A stretch of DNA of 21,980 bases from [Eubacterium] saphenum (GCA_004554555.1 SFLN01000018.1:1-21980); one strand, 5' to 3'. Shown: positions 7,229 to 14,633, numbered from the stretch's first letter. The notes: a model not told the origin generated them from the sequence alone. Translations and numbers: made by a program.

Positions 7229-7867
7229 ATGGACTCAGTTATCGTAAAAAACCTCACAAAAAAATTCAAGGAAGCGACTGTTCTCGATAACGTGAACGTC
7301 ACGTTTGAAAAGGGCAAGGTTCACGGTTTAATCGGGCGAAACGGCTCTGGGAAAACAATGCTTATGAAGTGCATTTGCGGGATTGTGCCGCCGACTTCGG
7401 GCGAGATTATCGTCAACGAAAAGCGTATCGGCAAGGACACCGATATCCCGAAAAATGTCGGCGTAATCATCGAAACTCCCGGCTTTATCCCGAATTACTC
7501 CGCGTACAACAACCTAAAGTTCCTCGCCGCGCTGAACAACAATATCGGCAGGGAAGAAATCCGAGATGCGATAAAAAGCGTCGGCTTGAACCCCGACGAC
7601 AAAAAGCACGTCGGCAAGTTTTCGCTCGGTATGCGGCAGCGGCTTGGGCTTGCGCAGGCGATTATGGAAAATCCCGATTTGCTGATACTTGACGAGCCGA
7701 TGAACGGTTTGGACAAGGACGGCGTTTGCGATATGCGAGAATACTTGCTTGCGCTGAAAGAGCAGGGCAAGACAATCCTCATCGCCTCGCACTCCGCCGA
7801 GGATATCGACATTCTCTGCGACACCGTTTGCGAAATGGATAAGGGACATCTCGAGAAAGTCAGATAA
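7229..7867 (+). CDS. ABC transporter ATP-binding protein (ABC-2 exporter type), orphan
   Basis: ATPase subunit of 212 residues that would power a membrane exporter. Walker A GRNGSGKT at 36-43, signature FSLGMRQRLG at 131-140 (SLGMRQ in place of LSGGQ, usual in ABC-2 drug/bacteriocin-type ATPases), Walker B LLILDEPMNGLD at 151-162, and switch histidine in ASHS at 186-189. The Q-loop position reads IIETPGF, with E instead of Q, which also occurs in this group. It is on the short side and lacks the C-terminal extension of many exporters. No permease gene follows: the next 290 nt hold repeats and then the oxidase remnant. It may work with a permease elsewhere, or the partner was lost. The start at 7229 follows AAGGAG. 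Confidence 0.88.
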   Translation: MDSVIVKNLTKKFKEATVLDNVNVTFEKGKVHGLIGRNGSGKTMLMKCICGIVPPTSGEIIVNEKRIGKDTDIPKNVGVIIETPGFIPNYSAYNNLKFLAALNNNIGREEIRDAIKSVGLNPDDKKHVGKFSLGMRQRLGLAQAIMENPDLLILDEPMNGLDKDGVCDMREYLLALKEQGKTILIASHSAEDIDILCDTVCEMDKGHLEKVR

Positions 7868-7931
7868 AACAATCGCAAAGCCGTTTTCAAGCTGCCCGAA
7901 ATCAAAAGTCGGTGCGACCGACAGCGTATTT

Positions 7932-7960
7932 CGCCTCAAGTATCATCTGGGGGCGATTTT
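7932..7960 (+). terminator. Repeat A hairpin, imperfect terminator-like
   Basis: CGCCTCAAG (7932-7940), loop TATCAT, CTGGGGGCG (7947-7955), with one G-U pair and one A/G mismatch, followed by ATTTTT. Confidence 0.55.
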
Positions 7961-8024
7961 TCGCCCGCAAGCGACAAATCTATAAAGTCACAATTCCACA
8001 GCCGGTGCGACCGACAGCGTATTT

Positions 8025-8053
8025 CGCCCCTAGTATCATCTAGGGGCGTTTTT
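8025..8053 (+). terminator. Repeat B hairpin, strong terminator-like
   Basis: Perfect 9-bp stem CGCCCCTAG/CTAGGGGCG (8025-8033, 8040-8048), loop TATCAT, then five T (8049-8053). A likely intrinsic terminator separating the ABC gene from the oxidase locus. Confidence 0.8.
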
Positions 8054-8156
8054 CGTGCCCGAAGATAATCCATAAAGTCACAATCTCATGGGTTTGTCAT
8101 AAAATGAAGTAAGACTGCTTTGGCAGATTTATTTTATATAAGGAGAGATTTTTTTT

Positions 8157-10385
8157 ATTGAATTAAATGAATATCCGAGCTGCGAAAATGTTCGGGTTTT
8201 CGATATTGAGGCGATTTCGCTTCCCGTGGTCTACAACAAATTCGGCGACCACGACCCAAACGGAATGATTTACGTTCTGAAACAGGACTCCGCGCGTATC
8301 CGCAAAAAGGCTGAGGAGCTGTTCAAACAGCCCGTTCTGCAGCCTTATGAGGAGGTTCGTCCGCTGGTTATCCGCGCGAATGTCGGCGATACTATTCGCG
8401 TAAACTTTGAGAATAAGCTGAACCGTCCCGCGTCAATTCACGTTCAAGGGCTTTGCTATGACGTTTTGACCTCGGACGGTTCAAATGTCGGTTATAACCC
8501 CGACACCACGGCGCGCCGTTTTATTCGCTACACCTGGCACGCGGACAAAGAGGGCGTTTTCCTTTTCTCTGATATGGCGGACACCCGAAGCAACGAAGAG
8601 GGAACAAACGTTCACGGGCTTTTCGGTGCGATAATCGTAGAAGCTGCGGGTTCGGAGTGGTTTGACCCGGTGACCGGAAAACCGCTTGAGAGCGGGCTGT
8701 TTGCGGATATCTACAACCCCGCAAAGCCTGCGTTTCGCGAGTATGCCGTGTTCTTCCACGACGAGCTTGAAATCAAGAACAAGGACGGCGAACAGCCCAT
8801 TGACCCGCACACGGGGCTTCCAAACGGCACAACCGCGATAAGCTACCGTTCCGAGCCGATGAGAAACCGCCCGCCGCTCGACCCGCACGCCGACCACGCC
8901 GATACAGCCGAGGATATCTCGATGAGCTCGTGGGCTTACGGTGACCCCGCGCCGCCAATTCTGAAAGCGTATGTCGGTGACCCGTCGAAAATTCGGCTGA
9001 TACACGGAGGAGTTAAGGAAACGCACGTTTTTCATCTGCACAATCATCAGTGGCGGCTTGAACCCGACGACCCAAAGTCCACGATTATCGATTCCATTTC
9101 GATAAGCCCGCAGGAGTGCTTCACGCTCGATATCCTGTATGGCGCGGGCAGCTTTAACGGAATGATAGGCGACGCGATTTTCCACTGTCACCTTTACTCG
9201 CATTTCCACGAGGGAATGTGGACGCTCTGGCGCGTTTTCTACCGCTTGCAGGACGGCAAGGACACCTATCCCGACGGCACGCCAATCGAGCCGCTTCAGC
9301 CGCTTCGTGACCGTCCGCTCCCGCCGAAAAAGGACAAAATGCACCCGGGTTATCCGAATTTTGTTGCGGGTGAATTCGGCGAAGAACCGCTGATACCGCC
9401 GCTTGGCTTAATCACCAAGGACGGTGAAATTGAACGAGAGCCTACCGCTCTCGAAGCGGCGAATTTTGTCGAAAATTTCGCACCGGGTGCGCTGTACACG
9501 GACACCTGCCCTCACTGCAAGGACGAAAACCCTGCCGGCTGCTCCTGCTGTCCCGAATGCACGGACGAAAATGTCAAGGTCTTTGAAATCGCGGCTGTTC
9601 AGGCGAAAATTTACTACAACAAATACGGCTGGAACGACCCGCAGGCTCGTTTCTTCGTGATGAAAGAGGAAATCGAAAAAGTCGGCTCGCTCGATGAGTA
9701 TATCCGCCGCGTTGAGTGCGGGATAATCCGTCCCGAGCCGCTTGTGATACGCGTTAACGCGGGCGACTGCATTGAAATTCGCTTGACAAATTTCCTGCCG
9801 AAGTATATCGAGGGCAACGAGTTTCAGCTGAAAACGCTCACCGATATTGTCGGGTATCACATTCATCTCGTGAAGTTCGACACGATTGTATCGGACGGCG
9901 CGGCAAACGGCTGGAACAACATCGCGGGCGCGCGTAAATGCGAAACGCTTATCGAGCGGTTTTTTGCGAACGAGGAACTGAACACGGTTTTCTTCCACGA
10001 CCACCTTTTCGCAAATGTTCACCAGCAGCACGGGCTTTTCGGCGCGCTTATCGTTGAACCCGCGGGCGCGGTTTTCCTTGACCCGAAGGACCACAAGGAG
10101 CTGAAATACGGCGCGAATGCCGTTATCAAAACTGCGGACGGCAAGTCTTTCCGCGAGTTTACGCTGTTTTTGCACGATTTCGCGCTGCTGTTCGACAAGG
10201 ACGGAAACCCGCTCAATCCTCCCGAGCACCCGGGTTCGGTTGACGACCCCGGAGTTATGGGGATAAACTATCGATGCGAGCCGATGCGCGAGCGGCTTAA
10301 AATCAAGAACGACCCCGCGCGTATTCCACCCCGCAGCGACACCTGCTTCCGCTTTGCGGATTTAAGCCGATTTGCCCGCCGATGA
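8157..10385 (+). CDS. Oxidase fragment 1: unit 1 and first half of unit 2
   Basis: Contains an intact-looking unit 1 with HVFHLHNHQW (about 9023-9052) and the type 1/type 3 copper motif HCHLYSHFHEGMW (about 9183-9221), which includes the bridging cysteine and the axial methionine. A linker with six cysteines (CPHC-x7-CSCCPEC, 9507-9560) follows. Unit 2 then begins, with HIH and HDHLFANVHQQHG copper motifs (about 9859 and 9999). The last 15 or so residues (SDTCFRFADLSRFARR) read like out-of-frame sequence after the deletion. An annotation restricted to GTG/ATG starts would begin at GTG 8226, but the sequence from 8160 (NEYPSCENVRVFDIEAISLP) matches the starts of the other units, so the true start is upstream. 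Confidence 0.7.
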   Translation: MELNEYPSCENVRVFDIEAISLPVVYNKFGDHDPNGMIYVLKQDSARIRKKAEELFKQPVLQPYEEVRPLVIRANVGDTIRVNFENKLNRPASIHVQGLCYDVLTSDGSNVGYNPDTTARRFIRYTWHADKEGVFLFSDMADTRSNEEGTNVHGLFGAIIVEAAGSEWFDPVTGKPLESGLFADIYNPAKPAFREYAVFFHDELEIKNKDGEQPIDPHTGLPNGTTAISYRSEPMRNRPPLDPHADHADTAEDISMSSWAYGDPAPPILKAYVGDPSKIRLIHGGVKETHVFHLHNHQWRLEPDDPKSTIIDSISISPQECFTLDILYGAGSFNGMIGDAIFHCHLYSHFHEGMWTLWRVFYRLQDGKDTYPDGTPIEPLQPLRDRPLPPKKDKMHPGYPNFVAGEFGEEPLIPPLGLITKDGEIEREPTALEAANFVENFAPGALYTDTCPHCKDENPAGCSCCPECTDENVKVFEIAAVQAKIYYNKYGWNDPQARFFVMKEEIEKVGSLDEYIRRVECGIIRPEPLVIRVNAGDCIEIRLTNFLPKYIEGNEFQLKTLTDIVGYHIHLVKFDTIVSDGAANGWNNIAGARKCETLIERFFANEELNTVFFHDHLFANVHQQHGLFGALIVEPAGAVFLDPKDHKELKYGANAVIKTADGKSFREFTLFLHDFALLFDKDGNPLNPPEHPGSVDDPGVMGINYRCEPMRERLKIKNDPARIPPRSDTCFRFADLSRFARR

Positions 10386-10753
10386 AGCCGCCGAAAGGCG
10401 CGGTTGTGCGGAAATTTGAGATTGCGACAATTCAGAAGGACATCAAATACAACAGCTTCGGCGACCACGACCCCGAGGGCTTGATTTTTGTTCCGCTTGA
10501 CCACGCGAAGGACGTTCTGCACGGCAAAAAAGAGCCCGTGCCGCTGATTTTGCGGGCAAACGCGGGCGATTGGATTGAGGTCACGCTTTACAATCTGTTC
10601 AACCCGAAGGTGCCGATAAAATTCAACGATTACCCGTCCGTGCCGCTTGATTTCCCGCATAAGCCGGGCAACCGCGTTTCGCTCAACCCGCAGTTTCTGA
10701 AATACAATCCCGTGACTTCCTCGGGAATAAACGTCGGCTACAATCCCGTCTAG
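10382..10753 (+). CDS. Oxidase fragment 2: first cupredoxin of unit 3, cut by TAG
   Basis: Encodes 123 residues from an ATG that overlaps the previous stop as ATGA, but without a visible ribosome binding site. The sequence VVRKFEIATIQKDIKYNSFGDHDP realigns with unit starts, and NVGYNPV just before the TAG matches NVGYNPD of unit 1. Probably not an independent gene. In the same frame upstream (from about 10322) the sequence LLPLCGFKPICPPMKPP looks like the original linker into this unit. Confidence 0.5.
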   Translation: MKPPKGAVVRKFEIATIQKDIKYNSFGDHDPEGLIFVPLDHAKDVLHGKKEPVPLILRANAGDWIEVTLYNLFNPKVPIKFNDYPSVPLDFPHKPGNRVSLNPQFLKYNPVTSSGINVGYNPV

Positions 10754-10819
10754 CAGACGGTTGGTCCGGGTGAAAAAATCAAGTACCTCTGGCACGCCGA
10801 CAGGGAGTACGGAACGGCT

Positions 10820-11575
10820 TTGCTAAGCTCCTACGGCGACCTGCGCAATCACCGTCACCACGGGCTTTTCGGCGCAATTATCATCGAGCCTACCGGCGCG
10901 AAATATTATAGCGGAGCGCGCTCGATGAAAGAAAATCACGACGAGAGCGCGGTTATAACAGCTCCCGGCGAGGAAACGTTCCGCGAGTTTGTCCTGTTTG
11001 CGCACAACGGAATTCGACTGCTTGACAAGGATGGCGTGCTGATAAAAACAACCGAGCAGGATATGGAGGACGAGGGCGGTCACGGCGCACCCGACCACGA
11101 GGATACGGGCGAGAAGGGCTACAATTACCGCTCGGAGCGCTTCTTCAACCGACTGAAGCGCGTCCCGATAATCTCAAAGGTGTTCGACTCGAAAACGCAC
11201 GGCGACCCCGCAACGCCGCTTTTCCGCTCGTATGTGGGAGAGCGCGTGAAAATCCGCTTGCTGATGCCTGCGGATAAGCCGAGGAATATCGGATTTTTGG
11301 TTCACGGTCACCGATGGAAAGCGCAGCCCGACGACCCGCTGTCATACGACATCTGCGTGCAGGGCGCAATCAGCGTCGGAAATGTGTTCAACATTGAACC
11401 CGAACGCACCAAATGCCGCGGCGATTATCTTTACCGCTCCGGCTCGCTGCGCTGGGACGTGGAGTCGGGAATGTGGGGGATTATGCGCGTGATGAAGCGC
11501 AATATCCGCTGCCACTGCGAAACCGCCTGCCGCCGCGTTAAGAGCTGGTTTGACAAGAAAATTCACAAGGATTAA
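10820..11575 (+). CDS. Oxidase fragment 3: remainder of unit 3
   Basis: Continues in the same frame as fragment 2 directly after the TAG (QTVGPGEKIKYLWHADREYG); an ATG/TTG-only start at 10820 is therefore artificial. It has NHRHHGLFGAIIIEP and a second cupredoxin ending in RWDVESGMWGIMRV. The expected HCH copper motif is absent here (YLYRSGSLRWDVESGM), so the last domain is probably structural, as in other six-domain oxidases where only some domains hold copper. Ends at TAA with a terminator after it. Confidence 0.55.
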   Translation: MLSSYGDLRNHRHHGLFGAIIIEPTGAKYYSGARSMKENHDESAVITAPGEETFREFVLFAHNGIRLLDKDGVLIKTTEQDMEDEGGHGAPDHEDTGEKGYNYRSERFFNRLKRVPIISKVFDSKTHGDPATPLFRSYVGERVKIRLLMPADKPRNIGFLVHGHRWKAQPDDPLSYDICVQGAISVGNVFNIEPERTKCRGDYLYRSGSLRWDVESGMWGIMRVMKRNIRCHCETACRRVKSWFDKKIHKD

Positions 11576-11593
11576 CCAAATTTTGAATAACAG

Positions 11594-11628
11594 CGCCCGC
11601 TGTTCGTTTTGAGCAGCGGGTGTTTTTT
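11594..11628 (+). terminator. Terminator after the oxidase locus
   Basis: Stem CGCCCGCTG/CAGCGGGTG (11594-11602, 11614-11622, one G-U pair), then six T (11623-11628). Confidence 0.88.
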
Positions 11629-11703
11629 GCTGTACTTGCACGCTTTCGCGACCTTTCGCATATATTATATTTGATGGTAAGGCATTATTTTAAGGAGGTT
11701 TTT

Positions 11704-12585
11704 ATGAACAACAATTTTGTTGAAAAGTCGCTGGAGCTGCACCTGTTTTTCGGGCGGATTATGAAGGAGCACTCGCTGTTTCTGGAGGCAGGATTTACTC
11801 CCGCAAACCCGAATTTCTCGGAGAAAGCCGAGCATTTCAAGTGCGAGTTTGAGAAGCTGCTCTGCGACGCGATTAAGATGTCGAACGGCATTGTGAGCCA
11901 ATGCGTTTTGCGTTCGGGGGAGCTTGTCACGGAATTCACCGCGCTTGCCGAAAAGCAAACCGAGTGTTTCACGGGAATTAACATCGACAACGAAATCACA
12001 AATATGGAAATGCGCCTGCGCAGCGGCTGCGGGAAGTTCAACGAAAAACCGGAATTTCGCGGTATGGTAAAGCAGCTCAATCAGCGCGCGTTGAAGCTGT
12101 TGGACGGACTTATTTCGTTCAAGGAAACGATTTTGCGAAACGTTTTGAACGGCGAGATGTTCACGATGAACTACCCGCTGCTCATCGAGCACATTATCCG
12201 CGAAGCGAAGCTGTACAGGGATTTCGTGGAGTGCTTAGAGCGGGAAGGCGCTTTGCCGAACAGCTCGATGAAGGAAACCGAGTGCTTCTGGAACAGGATT
12301 ATGATGGAGCACGCGATGTTTATCAGAGGGCTGCTTGACCCGTGTGAAACGGAGCTGTTCAACACGGCGGATAAGTTCGCCGATGATTACTGCGAGCTGC
12401 TTGAAAGATGCAAAAAAGCGCAAGATGCCGCGGGCTCGTTTGAGCTTACAAAGAAATTACGCGATTTCAAGACAGCGGGTGTGCAAGGCATTGAGCAAAA
12501 CAAAATCCGCTCGGTAATTCTGCCGCTGCTCGCCGACCACGTTCTGCGCGAGGCAAATCATTACCTCAGACTTTTGAAAAGCTGA
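11704..12585 (+). CDS. DUF2935 ferritin/hemerythrin-like protein
   Basis: Helical, probably metal-binding cytoplasmic protein of 293 residues. It shows an internal duplication: ELHLFFGRIMKEHSLFL (11-27) against ETECFWNRIMMEHAMFI in the second half, and PLLIEHIIREAKLYRDF against PLLADHVLREANHYLRLL at the two half-ends. The paired E/H residues of these helices are the expected iron-site ligands of the DUF2935 family, known mostly from Bacilli and Clostridia and folded as four-helix bundles. Its reaction is not established; iron handling or oxygen/peroxide defence is inferred from fold only. The ATG at 11704 has AAGGAGG at 11692-11698; earlier in-frame ATGs lack such a site. It stands alone, downstream of the oxidase terminator; only a weak promoter-like stretch (TTGCAC, TATATT) is seen at 11636-11666. 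Confidence 0.85.
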   Translation: MNNNFVEKSLELHLFFGRIMKEHSLFLEAGFTPANPNFSEKAEHFKCEFEKLLCDAIKMSNGIVSQCVLRSGELVTEFTALAEKQTECFTGINIDNEITNMEMRLRSGCGKFNEKPEFRGMVKQLNQRALKLLDGLISFKETILRNVLNGEMFTMNYPLLIEHIIREAKLYRDFVECLEREGALPNSSMKETECFWNRIMMEHAMFIRGLLDPCETELFNTADKFADDYCELLERCKKAQDAAGSFELTKKLRDFKTAGVQGIEQNKIRSVILPLLADHVLREANHYLRLLKS

Positions 12586-12602
12586 GCGTTTTCACAAAAA
12601 TC

Positions 12603-12631
12603 AGCCCGAAGTTTAATTTCGGGCTTTTTTT
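12603..12631 (+). terminator. Terminator after DUF2935 gene
   Basis: AGCCCGAA/TTCGGGCT stem (12603-12610, 12618-12625) with a 7-nt loop and seven T (12625-12631). Confidence 0.92.
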
Positions 12632-12633
12632 AT

Positions 12634-12663
12634 TTGACAATTCACACTGTTTTGTGCTATAAT
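12634..12663 (+). promoter_or_regulatory. Promoter of the ABC importer operon
   Basis: TTGACA (12634-12639), 18-bp spacer, TATAAT (12658-12663) preceded by TGC, giving an extended -10. A small CACA/TGTG inverted repeat (12643-12646, 12653-12656) lies in the spacer. No convincing Fur box or riboswitch is seen in the short leader. Confidence 0.85.
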
Positions 12664-12700
12664 GATAAAGTGTTAAATTTCAAAAATGCGAGGATTACAA

Positions 12701-13654
12701 ATGAAAAGATTTTTGGCAATTATACTGCTTGCTGCGATGATTTTGCTTGTCGGCTGCTCGGCGGGGCAAAAGAGCGGCAATTCGCAGCAAAACGAGAATA
12801 CTGTTACGTTCACCGACGCGCTGAACCGAGAGGTAACGATAGCGAAAAATCCCAAGCGAACCGCCGCGCTTATCGGGAGCTTTGCCGATGTCTGGCAGCT
12901 TTCTGGCGGCGAGGTTTGCGCAGCCGTTGAGGACGCGTGGGACGATTTCGGCTTGGACTTGCCCGACGCGGTGAAGCTTGGCGGCGCACATTCACCGAGC
13001 TTTGAGGCGCTGTTGTCGGCGAACCCCGATTTTGTTATCGCAAGCGCTTCCACGGCAGCCGATGTCGAGATGAAAGACCAGCTCGAAAATGCGGGAATTA
13101 CCGTTGCGTATTTCGATGTGGACAACTTTGACGATTATCTGAAAATGCTTGACGTCTGCACCGATATCACCGGCAGAAAAGACCTCTACAAACAGAACGG
13201 TCTTGACGTTAAGGAGAAGATTGAGGAAATCAAAGCCGATTTCTCCGCGCAGAATTTGTCCGAAAACGAACGCAGCGTGCTAATTCTCCGCGCGTCCTCG
13301 GGTTTTGTCAAGGCAAAGGGCAGCGAGGGCACAATTCTGGGCGAAATGCTTGCCGATTTGGGCTGTACAAATATTGCGGACAGCGACAAAAGCCTGCTTG
13401 AAAATCTCAGCGTTGAAAGCGTAATCCGCAGCGAGCCTTACCGAATTTTTGTGGTTACGATGGGTAATGACACGGACGCGGCGCTGGACAATCTCAAGCG
13501 AATGATTGAGGAAAATCCCGCGTGGGGACAGCTCGGCGCGGTCAAGGAAAACCGTCTGCACATTATGGAAAGGCGGCTTTTCAACATTAAACCAAACGCA
13601 GAATGGGCGGTAGCTTATGAAAAACTCGCAAAAATCCTCTCGGGGAAAGACTAA
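12701..13654 (+). CDS. ABC importer substrate-binding lipoprotein (FecB/BtuF type)
   Basis: Extracellular lipid-anchored receptor, 317 residues, that captures a metal complex and passes it to the permease. Residues 1-18 are a signal peptide with a lipobox ending LLVGC, so the mature protein starts at C19. The body has the helical-backbone binding-protein pattern: VTFTDALNREVTI near the mature N-terminus, NPKRTAAL, PSFEALLSANPDFVIAS, and the C-terminal AVKENRLHIM. This family binds ferri-siderophores, heme or cobalamin. The exact ligand cannot be read here, and the rather short lobes do not decide it. ATG 12701 is preferred over ATG 12686 because GAGGA lies 6 nt before it. Its 3' end overlaps the permease start by 38 nt. 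Confidence 0.88.
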   Translation: MKRFLAIILLAAMILLVGCSAGQKSGNSQQNENTVTFTDALNREVTIAKNPKRTAALIGSFADVWQLSGGEVCAAVEDAWDDFGLDLPDAVKLGGAHSPSFEALLSANPDFVIASASTAADVEMKDQLENAGITVAYFDVDNFDDYLKMLDVCTDITGRKDLYKQNGLDVKEKIEEIKADFSAQNLSENERSVLILRASSGFVKAKGSEGTILGEMLADLGCTNIADSDKSLLENLSVESVIRSEPYRIFVVTMGNDTDAALDNLKRMIEENPAWGQLGAVKENRLHIMERRLFNIKPNAEWAVAYEKLAKILSGKD

Positions 13655-14633
13655 AATTATTTTTGCTGTCGGATTTGTTTTGCTTGCAGCTTCGGCGGTG
13701 CTCGGGATAACACTCGGCAGCACTCCGCTGTCGTTTGAAGAAATTAAAACCGCGTTTTCCGAGGGCTTCGACGCAACGCCGGGCGGCAAGATTTTACTGT
13801 ATGTAAGGCTTCCGCGAACGCTTGCGGCAATTGTCTGCGGTGGAGCGCTTGCGGTTTCGGGCGCGGTTATACAAGGAGTTCTGGCGAACCGTCTGGCTTC
13901 GCCGAGCATTATCGGAGTGAACTCGGGCGCGGGACTTGCGGTCACGCTTTGCACGGCTTTTGGAATTTACGGCGGCTGGAAACAGTCCTTGTTTGCGTTT
14001 CTGGGAGCGTTTGCCGTGGTAATGCTGATAAGCGTGAGCGCGCGCAAATGGGGCGCTTCGCGAGGCACGGTAATCCTAATCGGCGTTGCCGCAAACAGCC
14101 TTCTCGGAGCGATTTCCGACGCGATTGTGACGTTTTTCCCCGAGGTCGGCGTGATGAGCAACGACTTCAAAATCGGCGAATTTTCGGCGGTTACATACGA
14201 AAAGCTGCTGCCTGCGGCGATTTTGATTTTGGTCACGATAGCGCTTTTAATCACGCTCACCAACGAGCTTGACGTGCTCACTCTCGGCGAGGACAGCGCG
14301 AAAGGTCTTGGAATGAACACGGCGGTTATGCGCACGATTTTTCTGCTGCTTTCGGCAATGCTTGCAGGCTGCGCGGTGAGCCTGGCGGGGCTTGTGTCGT
14401 TTGTGGGACTTATCGTCCCGCACGCGGTTCGGAGAATTGCAGGCAGCAAGTCATCGCGCCTAATCCCGCTCTGCGCCTTGTTCGGCGGGGCATTTGTCTG
14501 CCTTTGCGACACGGCGGCAAGAACGTTTTTTGCGCCCTACGAAATCCCTGTCGGCATAATTATGTCGGTTTTCGGCGCACCGTTTTTCGTGTTCATTCTC
14601 ATCAAGGGCAAGGGAGGGCACAGCCGTGATTGA
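13617..14633 (+). CDS. FecCD-type ABC importer permease
   Basis: Integral membrane channel subunit of 338 residues with about nine or ten helices. The canonical FecCD segment RLPRTLAAIVCGGALAVSGA...GVLANRLASPSIIGVNSGA is at 64-105, and the loop GLVSFVGLIVPHAVR at about 257-271 contacts the ATPase. Its start overlaps the lipoprotein gene by 38 nt, and no strong ribosome binding site is seen, so translation is likely coupled. Some residues at the start (MKNSQKSSRGKTK) are basic, as expected for a cytoplasmic N-terminus. It overlaps the ATPase gene by 8 nt. Together the three genes form a complete importer. Confidence 0.92.
   Translation: MKNSQKSSRGKTKIIFAVGFVLLAASAVLGITLGSTPLSFEEIKTAFSEGFDATPGGKILLYVRLPRTLAAIVCGGALAVSGAVIQGVLANRLASPSIIGVNSGAGLAVTLCTAFGIYGGWKQSLFAFLGAFAVVMLISVSARKWGASRGTVILIGVAANSLLGAISDAIVTFFPEVGVMSNDFKIGEFSAVTYEKLLPAAILILVTIALLITLTNELDVLTLGEDSAKGLGMNTAVMRTIFLLLSAMLAGCAVSLAGLVSFVGLIVPHAVRRIAGSKSSRLIPLCALFGGAFVCLCDTAARTFFAPYEIPVGIIMSVFGAPFFVFILIKGKGGHSRD

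Larger units (their letters stand above)
7868..8156 (+). repeat. Non-coding region with two ~90-nt tandem direct repeats
   Basis: Copy A runs about 7908-8000 and copy B about 8001-8090. Both begin with CGGTGCGACCGACAGCGTAT (7910 and 8003), contain a second hairpin with the same TATCAT loop followed by a T run and TCG, and end with ATAAAGTCACAAT (7982 and 8072). Repeat units differ by about 3 nt in length. A first small hairpin (GTCGGT-GCG-ACCGAC, 7908-7922) is perfect in A and slightly worn in B. A weak third fragment may lie just upstream of A (GCTGCCCGAAATC). Nothing protein-coding is seen. It could be a duplicated terminator, a structured RNA, or a small mobile repeat unit. Confidence 0.7.
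8157..11575 (+). pseudogene. Six-cupredoxin multicopper oxidase, MnxG-like, degraded
   Basis: Multicopper oxidases oxidise substrates, including Mn(II) or Cu(I), and pass electrons to oxygen. The locus encodes three repeated two-cupredoxin units, each starting with a VFEIA-type motif then YNKFGDHDP-like sequence (8157, 9573, 10406), a ceruloplasmin/MnxG-like layout. Three lesions are visible. First, the coding frame begins with ATT at 8157 behind AAGGAG, with no ATG/GTG/TTG in frame near it. Second, unit 2 lacks its second cupredoxin: the NYR(S/C)EP-to-next-unit distance is about 732 nt in unit 1 but 140 nt in unit 2, and the frame changes between 10301 and 10382. Third, TAG at 10751-10753 interrupts unit 3. 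No signal peptide is seen. I recognise the family from copper motifs; the precise substrate is unknown. A split or recoded functional gene is less likely. Confidence 0.75.

Noticed and set aside
7908..8090. CRISPR array
   Set aside because: Only two copies of about 90 nt, adjacent without unique spacers, and no cas gene nearby.
8481..9344. Minus-strand open frame of 287 codons in the oxidase
   Set aside because: Shadow in a GC-rich gene; the plus strand holds copper motifs in the right order.
10382..10385. ATGA overlap as translational coupling of two oxidase genes
   Set aside because: No ribosome binding site, unit 2 is missing a domain right there, and the next frame is soon cut by TAG, so the overlap is probably accidental.
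11636..11666. Promoter of the DUF2935 gene
   Set aside because: TTGCAC and TATATT are 19 bp apart and weak compared with the other promoters here; mentioned with the gene but not listed as a feature.
12634..12700. Fur box or cobalamin/other riboswitch before the ABC importer
   Set aside because: The leader after the promoter is only about 30 nt, too short for a riboswitch, and the TAATGATAA-like stretch matches a Fur half-site only loosely and overlaps the -10.
13280..13954. Minus-strand open frame across the lipoprotein and permease genes
   Set aside because: Overlaps two recognised genes on the other strand and has no domain of its own.
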